This document shows, piece by piece, positions 12,553 to 24,700 of a stretch of DNA of 64,000 nt. Position 1 is the stretch's first letter. Each line of letters begins with the position of its first letter. The position numbers were made by a program, and so were the translations under genes. The DNA lies in NCBI RefSeq assembly GCF_014529535.1, contig NC_050735.1, positions 3,782,001 through 3,846,000 on the forward strand. Direction: 5' to 3'. This DNA comes from Bradysia coprophila (lineage: Eukaryota; Arthropoda; Insecta; Diptera; Sciaridae). The notes below the pieces were generated by a model. It was given only the letters and a program-made list of their open reading frames with translations, ran no database searches and was not told where the DNA came from.

Positions 12553-13606
12553 CAAGAACACGTTGATCAGGGGTTTCCCCTGATTGCTACTGGTCTTAGA
12601 TTTCCAATGCATGGACACGGACAGAGTCTTGATGAATGTGACTTTGAAGTGTAAATTTGACACCTAGTTCCGCTACTCGGAAAATTGCGAGTACAGAAAA
12701 AATTTGACCAAAATTTGTTTTGTAGCAATTTTAGCTGCTGATTTATTTTTTCGAAATCGTTCTATCTAAAACATTGACGGGAAATTAAGCCTCTTTTTAT
12801 TGTGAGACCGTCGATATGGAACATTCGAAAAATAAGGGCAATATTGGAAAGCTACGCAGATTTCTTGGTGCAATATATAGAGGAACTTAATTTCAAAACC
12901 AACCAAAACACCGTGCTTCCACATACATAAAAAACACAATACTGAACAAGCCAATCTTAATCGTAAAATTATAACGGCCGTTAATTAACGAATCGACGTT
13001 CTACAGTTTTAAGTATGAATTTTCAAAATATGTGACTAATCGAAATGGAAATAGGTTTGTTTCGTAGCACTGCTTCTAGCATGATCACTCATTTTTCCAA
13101 CGTCAAAAAGTCACAAAAAAATTTAATTCACGCCGTAAGTGCGGTCGAAATTCAAAATGGAAAGTGCGGAGGTCTTTCTAACGTAGCGTCATTTTCATAC
13201 AAGGAAGCATTGAAATGTACTTTTCGGTTCACTTTTTCATCGAATCGTTCACTTAAAATTCAAATTTTAGGCACACTTACGGTGTGAATTCACACCAAGA
13301 AATCATGACTTTTGTCTTTACGAGAAAAGGCAGTGCCTATTTTGATTATATAAGCCTCCGAATCTTACTTATATTCATGCTAGAAGCAGAGCAGTGGTTC
13401 TTTGCAATTCAGAAATATTTTTAGGTCATGCATGGAATCGTCTAAATTACGAGTTTGCACAGCTGGTAGGTTTCACGTCACAGTTTCGCTAAGTTACAAG
13501 TGTTTCAGAATGACAGGGGTCACACGCAAATTTTAGCTATTCCGTCTAATGAAGAGTAACGACAAAATAATAACGTACATATAATCATATTGGACGTACG
13601 GCTGCT

Positions 13607-13712
13607 AGGAATTTCACGCCGCGTCATTTACAATAATTGACAAAATGACACAATCTGTATAAGGAAAATGTCACTTTGTGGGTTATTGTGAATGTCACGG
13701 CGCGAAATTCCT
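13607..13712. repeat. Near-perfect 106-bp palindrome
   Basis: Arms of about 44 bp starting AGGAATTTCACGCCGCGTCA pair with the segment ending GGCGCGAAATTCCT, with only scattered mismatches and a short loop. Probably a miniature foldback element. Confidence 0.7.
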
Positions 13713-14212
13713 CAACACCTTGCATACTCTCGTGACCTTGACTAAAGATTTCATTATTATTTTTATTAAGACAAGGCAAATATCGGAGCCGTGTGTGCCA
13801 CATTTTCAGTAAAAGTATAACATTGGTGCCATGATCACCATAAGTTACCAAGTTAGAAATTCGTTGAGTTTTTGAAAAGACTGAATGCAATTAAATTTAA
13901 TACTTATGCAGCGCTGGGTAGCGCATCAGTATCGATGGAAAAATCACAACAAGTCGTAAGTCAGTTCTGTCTATTTGAATCACTTATTTAATTAGTTTTG
14001 CATTACAAAAAAAAATCAAACAAAAAAACACTTTTTTCGCAAATGGGATCCCTGGAATGGGTATAAAAATGTTTTGCTTCTTCTTTTAGTGAGTCAATGT
14101 TACGCCACAATGATCAGTGTCAGTTTGAATTGAAAGGAAGGCCACATATGGCTTTTAAAAGATACCACTTACTGTAACAAAAATTTACTTAGTTTCCGGA
14201 TCGACTTAAAAA

Positions 14213-15403
14213 ATGGGATTCCTTATTCCATCGAGCCTGAAATATGTTCGCTGTTTATCAAATCAATTAGTGAAGTGGAGAGTGTTATTCCTTTTAAGTT
14301 TAATAGTAAAATAACCTTTCATTTTGCCTTTTCTGTCTTACGAAATTAATTCTCTACTTTTGCAGACTTTGACATTCCTCACAGTGATTTATCTACCAAT
14401 ACTGTCTCTACCGCCACATCGTCCAAAATCTAAATTTGTTTTTATGAATAAACACCTGTGCGTCTCATCTGCAGCAGACAATGAGAATCAAAGAACTGCA
14501 GTTATTGTGGTGCTGTCGTCTAGAAAAAATTTTTATCGTAGAAATCTAGTCCGCCAGACCTATGGTACTGTTAAAAATGCGAACAATGTACGAATTCTAA
14601 CCATCATTTTTGTATTGGCTAATTCGAACGGACAGGAAGATGATGAGGCCAATAACAATAAGCTAAAAGAGGAAGCGGATCGTTATGGCGATGTTATCAT
14701 GGGCGATTTTGTAGATGCGTACAGAAATCTGACACTAAAAACAATTATGGCTTACGATTGGATCACTTCTTATTGCAGACAGGCTCAAATTGTTGTGAAA
14801 ACCGATGATGATGTCCTCGTAAATATTTTTGAACTAACCAGGCAGTTGGATTCATTTTCACCAGCTGATATGGTATCATCAAACATTTGGTGTAAATTAC
14901 ATCAAAACGAAAATACAGTCAACGATACAGAAAGCAGATTTTATGCTTCACCTGTAGATTTTCCGAGCGGGAAGTTTCCGGATCATTGCGCTGGGGTTGG
15001 ATACATAACGCCATTCCATGTGATTGAACGGATTGTGGATGATATTTCAAGATCATTCGTGGGAAGGGTTTGTACTCATGAAGACGTTTTCATGACAGCA
15101 ATCGTTCCGACCCACATAAATTCCAATGCGACTTTTTTTTCTCGCTGGTCTGAGCCCATCAAACTCGTGGATGTAAAGGGTGACCATTGGTTTAACTATG
15201 CTTTTGAAAATGGTCGCGACGATCAAGACAACTTTCTTAGGAATTTTGTCAAAAATACGACAATGGATGCGGATGTTGAAAATTTTCATTCGCTTCGGAG
15301 AAGGAGTCGCAATACAAAGTTTTTTCTATTTACTCACAGTGGAGAGTTTGAAGTACTGTATCGAAGATTATGGCAAATTATAAAGAAAACATTTTCGAAT
15401 TGA
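14213..15403 (+). CDS. GT31 beta-1,3-glycosyltransferase, paralogue 1
   Basis: Two exons, 14213-14305 and 14366-15403, joined by a 60-bp GT-AG intron in phase 0, give 376 residues. The start is chosen because it encodes a 31-residue first exon equivalent to those of the three paralogues. The product is a type II membrane protein: a short basic cytoplasmic tail, one membrane helix spanning the exon junction, then a lumenal catalytic domain. Visible family motifs are RQTYG (about residue 94), YRNLTLKT, the metal/nucleotide-binding KTDDDV (about 178-180), PSGKFPDHCAGVGY and HEDVF (about 269). Family knowledge: GT31 enzymes transfer galactose or N-acetylglucosamine from UDP-sugar to glycoprotein or glycolipid acceptors in the Golgi. 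The exact donor and acceptor cannot be read here. No sign of decay. Confidence 0.9.
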
Positions 15404-15569
15404 AAAAAATGCATTTTTTCAGTAGATTTAATAAGTTTTCATTATTTGGGTCCACGGGCCATCTGGTAAGTTATTACCAAAAAAATAATCCGTCCGACAA
15501 ATTTAATTTTCATTTTGGTCCTTAAGTTTTATTATTCATGAGAATAAGCACTGAAACTTATTTTTTTCA

Positions 15570-15722
15570 AGTTTTAACTAACGAAACTCTCATGTGAGTA
15601 CCTTTAATAGATGTAACATTTTCATTAATCTGAAAATTAATAAACACAAAATGATAATTCGCATTTCAGTTTAGAATTTGCAAAACTGTAGAAAGGTAGA
15701 GTTGACGTGACATGAACAGCTG
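15570..15722. repeat. Direct repeat C, left copy
   Basis: The segment with TTAACTAACGAAACT and AATAAACACAAAATGATAAT is repeated in the same orientation at 17130-17276, including GGTAGAGTTGACGTGAC near the end. The copies are perhaps 80-85% identical by eye and 1.4 kb apart. Confidence 0.7.
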
Positions 15723-16118
15723 TCTGTTTTATTTATTTATTTATAGCCCCGTCTGAAGTACAAAGGGGCTTATAGGATTACGATGCCGTGTGTAATTGAT
15801 GGAATTCGAAGCTGACGTTAAGGTCAAAGTATTTGCCTATGTTCATAGATTACGAATCCGCAATAACGATGTTGTCTGTTCTTCACGTAAATCCAATTTC
15901 AAAATTTTTTCCCCTGAAAGGTAGTTGAAATAGTGAGGCTAGGTTCGAAATGATGGGCATATTCGGGTCGGCCCTTTGTGAGTTACGGCCGCCTAAGTGT
16001 TTTAAGGTCTTTTGGGGATATCTACGGCAAAATAAACGAAAGAAAATTTTAATAAAACGGTAAAAGATAGGTATTGACGATACCAATACAGAAAAAAAAA
16101 GTTTGTGAAAATCGGGTA

Positions 16119-16242
16119 CAGTGAACGACATCTCAAATGTCTCACTGTCATTTTTTTCAGAGAATGTCATTGTGAATTTGCAATGACACAATAAAATTCT
16201 CAGAAAAATTTGACAGTGAGACATTTGAGATGTCGTTCACTG
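16119..16242. mobile_element. 124-bp palindromic MITE with TA duplication
   Basis: The left end CAGTGAACGACATCTCAAAT is matched by its exact complement at the right end; arms extend for about 55 bp with few mismatches. TA flanks both sides (16117-16118 and 16243-16244), consistent with Tc1/mariner-type mobilisation. Confidence 0.8.
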
Positions 16243-16881
16243 TAAGTGAGTTAGAGCACTAGAAGTAAAAGGCTACTCGGCACTAAATGTATTTTGCATA
16301 TGGCTCGAGTAAATATCATCCGATTTTCATAATTTTTGTTTTATTTGTAAGGTAATCGAAGGCCGAAGGAAATGTTGTTGACAAAATATACAATTTGGGT
16401 CCTTCGATTGGGGCCGCAACTAGGCCCTATGTGTATTTATACCATTAATAAATTAAAATTTTAGGTCAATTTGAAATTTGTGTTACATTTGAAAGGGACG
16501 TCGTACGGGGCTTAATACGAATTACACATTATTTAATAATTTTACTTTAACTTCGTTTACGTGCGCAATAGGCTTACGGTCAAAGTAGGGCGATAGACGC
16601 AGTAGGGTCATGTACGCAATAGATATACGGGTTCGTACGGGGCTCAGTCGCAGCAAACGCTCCGACTGTTCTGATGACTCGTTTTTTTAGATTTGTATCA
16701 CACCTGATATTTCCTTTTGAGTCGTCTCGCTTAAAGAAAGCTATTTTGCTCACTAGTTAGTAAATGGGTTGAATTAACACGTTAGATACGAGCTGATACG
16801 AGCGAAACGAGCATATGAAACATTATCGAAATATTTAGTTCACAAATTGACAATCAGATAATGACGTTCTTAAACCTAGCC

Positions 16882-17036
16882 AACGCACTTCAAGCAAAAA
16901 TGATCATAGTCGAAATGGTCTTTTTTCAAGTATAATACAGTTGTCGGACACTCTGTCAAGTTTCAGTACCCAGAAACAAAAAGAAACGTTATTTCAGTAC
17001 CCTATTTAGAGTACCACTAATGCTTGTCGTGTGTTG
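16882..17036. mobile_element. MITE family D, copy 1 (degenerate)
   Basis: Starts ACGCACTTCAAGCAAAAATG and ends near GCTTGTCGTGTGTTGA, with an internal TACCCTATTTAGAGTACCAC. Related to 19152-19315 and 48503-48797. Confidence 0.6.
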
Positions 17037-17129
17037 ATCTAACCCATTTTGGTTCTAAAATTGTCATCGAAATTTTGAATATTATGACATTATCTCCCAG
17101 GTTATCTTCTCATTTTGCGAGTTTTGCAA

Positions 17130-17276
17130 TGTTTAACTAACGAAACTAGGTACCTTCAAATGGAATAATGTTTTCATTAAACCGAAAATTAATAAACACA
17201 AAATGATAATTCGCATTTTAGTTTTGAATTTGCAGAATGCTTGATTGGTAGAGTTGACGTGACTTGAACCGCTTAA
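17130..17276. repeat. Direct repeat C, right copy
   Basis: Second copy of the repeat at 15570-15722, same orientation. Confidence 0.7.
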
Positions 17277-17991
17277 TTTAGGACTGGTGTTGAAAAAATG
17301 ACTTTAATGTCGAGGTGCAAACAACGTTTTGTGCACAGGACAACTGAAATAGACTAAGAACAACCACATAAATCAATAAATCACTTCGACGAACAATCAA
17401 TAGTTATTTGTTCACCAAGGAGAAAATTAGAAATTCCAATAATAGCTGTTTGCGGTCAGAGCGAAGCGAGTGCGATTAACCACTTCATGATATTTTGGCT
17501 AATCGTACTCCGCAGACGCCTGTGCGAATGGAGTGTTCATTGACTCCGCCCGCGTGTACGAAGTGACAATACAATACACAGACGAGAGTGCGAACTAACA
17601 CTTTGACTAATTAAAATGTGTAATTTTTTCAGTAGTCTGAACAACTAGTGAAACAATAGGTATAAGTACTTAATCACATGAATGTAAAATAGTTTGCGAA
17701 ACGAGTGTTCTTATTAACTAGCCTAAGCTAATGCGCTTACAGAGGAGTCCAAAGTAATTAATTGTCTAAATAAAAACTTTGTCTAGTTGACTTGAAGGTT
17801 TTATCGTAGTTTTTTAAATTCAATTTTACGCAACCTTCCCATTTGACATGAATGGAATACTTTATAGTACCGATAACGCCGCTTATAACCTGATATCTTA
17901 CACTTTGACTATAAATATTTGAGCTCAATGCAAGACAGGAAAATATAGTTTGATTGCACTTTGAGCTGAACATTTGTTGTTTAAATAAAAA

Positions 17992-19803
17992 ATGAATTTA
18001 AAAGTAAATTTATTTTGGTGTTGCATTTGCACCATTTTTCAACAAATTTATTCAAATTCTATGCCGAATATCGGTGCGGATTGTATATCGATATTTCAAA
18101 TAGTCAAAGGGGTACAGATTCTCTGTGACAATAAAAATAATGCGACTTTATGGCAACATTCTATTGATTGCCATGCTGAGATCAGCGAGGAGGTATACTA
18201 AAAAATATTTTAACTAAGAGACATTTCACATCCACCCTTTTCAAAACAAATCAACTTTACTGTTTGATTTTTAGTTTCTACGTGGAAGTGGCGAAGCTCA
18301 ATGTCCAACACCGAAAGAGGTAAAGAATCCAACTGATAGGAACTACAGCATTCAAGAAGTCTTCTTTAATATTTGTGGTTTAGTTCAAGGAGACGTTTTG
18401 GATATAACGGAGGTGAGTTAGAATTACAATCGCAGATAAAACGTAATTATTATTTATTAATGGGGGACTGAAGTTTCAATAATTTCGATAGACAACATTA
18501 TTCTAAGCAACAAATTATTCTAAACTATCGCAAAATTATAAACATTTATATTTTTAATTAATTGTTTTCTGATTTTCAAGGATCAGTCAAACATAAAAAA
18601 GACTATACGTCTCTATATGCCTCTCTTTTCTTCTCATGTCATTTTTTCTTAATTCTCTCACGAAAAAGGTTTGCTTTTAGGTTGAATTTGGGTCGTAGCC
18701 GTAATTCAAATATGAATTAAAAGTACAAAACTTGAAAATTCTGTAATAGTGTAGAACAATTTTTTGTTTACAATAACATTCTTAATCAAAATACAAAAAA
18801 TGTCAAAAGTTCAATGTCCCATTAGGGAGTGACGTGTTTGCTTTTCGGAAGAAAGGATGTTCAGAGTCATCGACAGAAAGTAGACACAGTGAAGAAAAGA
18901 TTTGGAGATAAAGTACCTTGTCGGATTGGGGTAAAATCCTCAAATCATTCGTAGTTGGATGCAAATGGTAATGGAAGGAAAATTTTCTTTTTTAGGAATG
19001 CATTCTGGGAATGGGATTAAATCTATAATATCGTTGATGGGAATTAACGGATCAAAAATAGCAACGCCGGATTGTAATTGTGTAATTGTTTGAATAAATC
19101 ATTCGAACCTGAACTCAAGGCACAAATCGTCTCAGATATCTTTTAAATCAACGCACTTTAAGCAAAAGTGGTACTCTAAATAGGGTACTGAAACTTGACA
19201 GTGCTCCATTGCTCCATACAAAATTTTACGCTGTAAAAAGAGTGGGTGCAAAATTTCATACAAAATAGTACTCTATTTGGCAGGTGTCAATCGAAGCACT
19301 TTTGCTTGAAGTGCATTGCTGAAATTTGTGTTTGAGTACGAAAAACTGTAAAACGAAAAATCAGAAAAAGCGGAAAATCGGACGGCCTTTCTGAATGACT
19401 GCATACAGGAAACAAAAATTTTACTAGTAAGGAAATGTACCTTTTTCGTCACAAGGGAAAAAAAGTTGAAACTATGCTTCCTATCCTTCAAATCAGAAGG
19501 CTGCGTATTTCTCGAGTTATTTAAGATTTGATGACAGCTACGTAACAGCGTTACGTAATTTATTAATGATCGCCCTTGTACAAACTGGCCTTACTATTTG
19601 GGGCTTTCTTCAAAAACAACTTGAATTTTTTTTTAGCACAAACTGGCCCAACCATTGGGTGTTTCGTCAAACTCAAATGACATTCTGAAGAAAGTTGTAT
19701 TTGAATGTGGATGTAAGTAATGTATATAGGTATAAACAACAAACCTTTGACATATTCACTTGACTTAATGACAATATCACTTGATATCTTTTTTTGGTCA
19801 GAA
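17992..19803 (+). CDS. Putative small secreted six-cysteine protein
   Basis: A four-exon model fits: 17992-18192, 18275-18412, 19637-19712, and a final exon opening at 19802 that completes a stop codon immediately. All junctions are GT-AG and in phase. The product would be about 138 residues. The N-terminus (MNLKVNLFWCCICTIF...) looks like a signal peptide ending near residue 22. The mature part has six cysteines with spacings of about 13, 14, 16, 23 and 35 residues. That does not fit the classic odorant-binding-protein spacing, and I do not recognise the family. Intron 2 is 1.2 kb and contains a MITE (19152-19315). A decayed copy of the start of exon 3 lies just upstream at about 19574-19622. 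The short length and exon inference make this tentative. Confidence 0.5.
19152..19315. mobile_element. MITE family D, copy 2
   Basis: Inverted ends CGCACTTTAAGCAAAAGTGG and CACTTTTGCTTGAAGTGC bound about 165 bp lying in intron 2 of the putative secreted-protein gene. There is no coding capacity. Confidence 0.75.
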
Positions 19804-20066
19804 AAAACTTGTAATTTAGATTATTTGCATCATAAACGGGTGCAAATAGAGTATAATAAGACTATTTGCACCCGGATTCAAATTGCTAAAAATACACTAT
19901 TTGCGGCCGGTTACCATTTACCATTTTTCAAAACCAAAACAAAGTGACAGTTACCAAGGAAAAAAAATCTTTTTCTGTATACGTAAACTACTAGTGCAGT
20001 TGATAAGGACCATTTATACGAGAACGTTTACACTCGTATAAAAGCTGGGCTACCTCTCTAAAAGTT
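19804..20066. other. Intergenic; ends in repeat E
   Basis: No gene. From about 20000 a block (GTTGATAAGGACCATTTATA and following) is present again on the opposite strand at about 38255-38330, on the far side of the Polinton. Confidence 0.5.
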
Positions 20067-20067
20067 T

Positions 20068-20428
20068 ATTTGTGCCACCGAGAATTGAAATACGACGGAT
20101 TTCAATATCGATAACTAGATTGAAATGTCCAAAATTACAACACCCGTTTTCATGGCTTATTACAACACTCAAACCAGTGTTGAAATGAAATTCGTATGAG
20201 TTATTACAGCATTCGTTTTAAAAAAATGCAAAGCAACGTGATCGATCAAATTCGAAGAGTGATTGTTTACAATGAAAATTCTGAATTTTTGTGCATTTGT
20301 CTATTTCAATTCTCGGTTGGCACAAAGCATGATGTGTTACACGTATTGTAATGAGATTTTTTCAGCACACGACCCAATTGCTAGTGCTGAAAAAATCAAC
20401 ATACAATACTTGTAACACAACATACTAT
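20068..20428. mobile_element. Composite foldback insertion F, copy 1
   Basis: The first half (20068-20326) has inverted ends TTTGTGCCACCGAGAATTGA and CTCGGTTGGCACAAA. The second half (20327-20428) is a separate hairpin with TGTTACACGTATTGT and GATTTTTTCAGCAC arms. The same two-part unit is present at 40952-41288. The related repeat at 38255-38330 lacks the unit at the equivalent point, so the whole unit behaves as an insertion. Confidence 0.7.
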
Positions 20429-20776
20429 TTTCTCATTGCAAAGCAGGTAAAACAAGTAAGGCCACTAACGTGGCACTCCCGTTTCTCAATTTTATCGATC
20501 TGTATGGTCTTATGAATATGTGAATTGTTGTAAGGGGTTGTGGGCAAACAAACCCTTTTTTGGATCAGCCGTAGACGTATATCGTAAATATTTGTAATAA
20601 ATCAATAGAGATAATCTCATCATCGGACAAATAAACAAGATAATATTTGAAAAATATTTACAAGATTCATTTTCAATTTTCTTACAACTTGATTTGTGAC
20701 AATTCATCAGATTATACAATCCTAAAAAGATTTTATTTCATTGGAAATTACAATTGACGATTTCATAGTATAGACC
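20429..20776. other. Left flank of the Polinton, no gene seen
   Basis: Non-coding AT-rich flank. The last bases before the element are the first copy of its target duplication. Confidence 0.5.
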
Positions 20777-20782
20777 GAGGGA
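20777..20782. repeat. Target-site duplication, left copy (GAGGGA)
   Basis: GAGGGA directly abuts the left end of the Polinton and is repeated at 37372-37377 directly after the right end. Six bp is the duplication length known for Polinton/Maverick integration. Confidence 0.9.
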
Positions 20783-21432
20783 AGAAGAGTACCATGGGAG
20801 TTATGGGCTGAACTGTCAAACTTTTAATTAAAGGGTTGCCGCCTTTTATTGGTCATTAATTACTTTATTGGTTTATATAAGCGGTAAATTCCCTTTTATA
20901 TAACCGCTTTTTATTGTACATTAATTACTTTATATAAGCATCAAATTTTCTTTATATCGCCGCCTTATATAAGCGGTAAATTTCACTTTATATCACAACA
21001 TTATATAAAGAGATTGCCGCTTTTTATCACACATTAATTACTTTATATAAGCGGCAACTTTTCTTTGTATCACTTTATATACGCGGCGCATATCCTTTTG
21101 TGTTATTTTCACTTATTATAGGCGGTATAGTCACAGTACCTTTTACTATAGGCGGTGTATATCCTTTGCAAAGACTATGCGCTGAACTATACGCACATAT
21201 ACTCCGTGTATAAACGGTGTTTCTTTTAAGTCCTTTGTGTTGAATAGTTTGTGAGAATATCGGTTTTTTTCTTTTTAAGTCGGTGTACATTCTCAGATGT
21301 GTTCCTAGAAGGAAAAATTGTCTGTGGGATAGATCCGTGTGAACGTTGATTTTTTCTCACATTTTTGGTGATATTTTCTGTATAAAAAGGACTCAGTGCT
21401 GAACGAACAGCACAGTCTATTTCTGGAGAGAG
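20783..21432 (+). repeat. Left terminal inverted repeat, 650 bp
   Basis: Matches 36722-37371 in reverse complement over exactly 650 bp with no length difference and no mismatch found by eye. The outer half is made of short modules, TTATATAAGCGG alternating with CATTAATTACTTTATA. The inner half contains a TATA box (21381-21388) that points into the element toward the polymerase gene. Confidence 0.95.
21381..21388 (+). promoter_or_regulatory. TATA box in left TIR, likely polymerase promoter
   Basis: TATAAAAAGG followed by ACTCAGTGCTG. It lies in the TIR and faces inward. The polymerase ATG is about 400 bp downstream, so a long leader or a leader intron in 21433-21794 is likely; no coding frame occurs there. 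Confidence 0.5.
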
Positions 21433-21794
21433 GTACGCTAGGTTGTACTTGTGTTTTGGTTTTTTTGTTGTTATTATTATTTTTTGAATATTTTGCGAGG
21501 ATAAAAAGTAGTTGGTGCTGTCTTGCTGTCATCAAATTGTTTTTGTCTATATTTGAGTGACATCTGGTGTTGGGTGATTGTGGTAGCTGAAAATATAAAA
21601 TCTAATTCGTTGAGAGAAAAAATCGGGTTAGAAAAACTAATTAGAAGACTAATTAGAGTGAGCGAAACAAAAATTCATCCAAGAAAAATCTTGGTGGAAA
21701 AAAATCTCACAAAAAGATTCTAACAAGAAAAGAAAAAATCGCATCACAAAACTTTTTAAACTAATTTGTGTTGAAATATCTCACTGTGTTAAAA
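21433..21794 (+). other. Leader region of the polymerase gene
   Basis: Unique sequence between the TIR and the polymerase start. Short open frames only. It probably serves as a 5' untranslated leader. Confidence 0.5.
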
Positions 21795-24700
21795 ATGGAT
21801 GCACGGAACGATCATCCTATTTGTGAAGAGGTCGATGCATCCACTGAGAGAGGTGACTGGTTCAATGAGTACCAATTCTTGGATGCAGACTTGAGTGAAT
21901 GTGTATCTATATCAGAATCTGACATGAGAACCTATTATGAAGAAATGGGTCGTGTCATGAATGAACTTTATCCTGTGAGCGAAAATGGTGCTGTGCAGTG
22001 TATTGATGATGAAAGTTGTACCGTAGATGTCGCAAACGAGTGTACAGGTATACAATACGGTGGTGGACAATCTTGGAATGTTGAAAATACGAATGCAACT
22101 GTAGATTTGAGTGGTGTGTGGTTGAGTAATCTTTACAATTGTGTACCTACTACTGGTCAATATATACCCGGACAAGAAGTGGTGATACAATACGGTGACG
22201 GTGGAGGGAGAGATCTGGGCCATGGTGTGCAGTCTGAGTTATCAGAAAGCCCTTTGTTTACGGTCGTCGCTTCCAATGAACAATATTACCAAAAATTCCG
22301 TATGCAAGGGGCGTGCTACAGTCTAAAAATAAGAACGCCTGATTCAGCGCGGGAGCCCGAAACATGGTTGGTGCAACTTTTTGACAGTATCATAGATTAT
22401 TTTTTTAAGCGATCGTCATACGAAATACGGGATGGCGACCGTATTGGTATGACATTAGAAAATAACAATTGTGGGACTGATCCGATTTACATCTCTCTTA
22501 GAAGAGCGGATCAGTTCAATAGCGAGGTAATTTTAAGTCATATCATGAAGGTATTCGATAGTAATAAGTCATTTTTCTTAGATGGTTTTCTGAGTATACA
22601 ATTTCACTACATACAATTACCGCATGGGTCAGGTGGTGTTATTAAAAAGGAAATAGGTGAAAAAAACTCTGAATTTATAAAAAGAAAAGCATGTTTTATA
22701 AAATATACTGTGCCAAAGAACCATATTGACCAATATTGTTTGCCCTACGCTATTATTATGGGTAGAGAATGTGTAAAGCTAAATAATAAGGAGATCACTA
22801 AAGTAGAATTTGATAGTTATAAAAATGCATTCAAAAAATTGCGAGGAGCTGCTGTCAATTTATGTTTACTAGCAGGTGTAAATATGACTGCAATTACGCA
22901 TGGATGTTCATTAGACGAAGTTAAAAAATTTCAAAATGTTATGCCAGAGTATCAGATAATAATATATTGGGGGTTCGATATGAAAACAATACCTTATACC
23001 GATAGTGCATTCATAAGTGACAGAAAAATTAATATAATGTATGACCAAGGGCATTATTTTGCGATGAGAAGCCTTACTGCCTGTTTTGCCGTAAGTTATA
23101 TGTGTCCAGATTGTCAATCTAGCGCAAATGTAAATACTGATCATGTGTGCAAATATGCATGTTCATTTTGTGAATCATCTCCAAAATGCCCTCCAGTTCC
23201 TGAAGATGATATAATAACTTGCGATATGTGTAACAGGGACTTTTTAGGAGATGACTGTTATGTAAAGCATGTAATACCAAAAGTTGGCACTAAAGGAAAA
23301 ATTTCTGTATGCGATGCACGGAAACAGTGTCCTATTTGTGATGTCTGTTACAAGAGTAAAACTGATCACCAGTGCGGTGTCTTTTATTGTAAAATATGTG
23401 AGGATGATGTAGCATATACACATCAATGCCATATGCCTTTATATGCTACTAAGCGAAGACCTGCAAATAATATTCTTTATGTATTTTATGATTTTGAAAC
23501 ACAGCAAGATACCCCCTTGTATCCAAGCGAGCCACACAAACGGAAACATGTACCTAACTTATGTGTTGTACAAACTGCCTGCTTAAAATGTGCCTATAAT
23601 AATGATCTGAGTGAAGAATGTGAGGAATGTGGCGAGAGACAATATATTTTCGACTCCACCAATTGTGTGACCGACCTTTTAGAGTTTTTATGTAAAAAGG
23701 CCAATGAGAAAAAGAAAATTACTACCGATAGTAAGAAGACTAGGAAAACCTTCAGATTTAGTAAAGTCATAACTTTAGCCCACAATATGTCTGGCTTCGA
23801 TGGTCAGTTCATTCTTCAGGAGATATACGAAAACAATGATAAGTACAGCGATGTCAATGTAATAATGAATGGTACAAAGGCTGTTTTTATTTCACTATGC
23901 AGGAGAATTCACTTTTTAGATTCATTGAATTATTTTCATGCTGGGTTATCGCAATTACCTAAAATCTTTGGATTCGAGGGTAGTAAAGGATTTTATTGTC
24001 ACTTGTTCAACGTAAATAGTAACTTAAATTACATTGGACCTGTACCAGATAAGCAATTTTACTGTCCCGATAGTATGAGTACCAGGGGTAGAATCGAATT
24101 TGATCATTGGTATGATTCCCTTCCATCAGATTATATTTTTGATAATAAAAAGGAATTGGTTAATTATTGTGTACAGGATGTTACAATATTGCGCAAAGCT
24201 TGTTTGAAATTTGTTACAGATTTTTGGGAGTGTAATCAGATAGATCCGTTTCTAGACGCTTGTACAATGGCCGGGGCATGTAACAAAGTTTTCAGAAGCA
24301 AATATCTTCAAAAGGAAACAATTGGTATTATACCAAGTAGAGGCTATCGATTTGTCGATAATCAGTCTGAAATAGCAATTAAATGGCTATGTCATGTTGA
24401 GGAGGAGTTAGGTATTGAAATTCAACATTCAGGTAGAGGTAGAGAGGTGGTGATTCCAGGTGCAGGACGGGTTGATGGGGTGTATGAGAAGACAGTGTTT
24501 GAGTTTCACGGGGATTGGTACCATGGATGTGAATGTATCCCTGTTCAGTATAATCCCCTTGACAAATCATCTAGAGCAGATGAAATGAGAATGCGACGTG
24601 AGAGTACTAAGAATAAGAATAAAGCTATAAAGGAAGCTGGTTATAATTTAATTACAATGAGAGAATGCGATTTTAGAAAGAAACTAAAAAACGACCCTGC

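Larger units (their letters stand above)
11859..14212. other. Intergenic with two foldback elements
   Basis: No gene recognised; all frames are short. It contains the inverted-repeat elements at 12310-12552 and 13607-13712. Remaining sequence shows no feature I can support. Confidence 0.5.
15404..17991. other. Intergenic, repeat-rich
   Basis: No gene recognised. It holds a direct repeat (15570-15722 and 17130-17276), a perfect small TA-flanked palindrome (16119-16242) and one MITE (16882-17036). A block at about 15743-16650 with AAAGGGGCTTATAGG and CGTACGGGGCTCAG has the look of an old transposon but no clear ends. Confidence 0.5.

Noticed and set aside
21075..21290. 71-codon frame present in both TIRs (also 36864-37079)
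   Set aside because: Identical only because the TIRs are identical; made of the repeated TATA-rich modules and without a protein-like composition.
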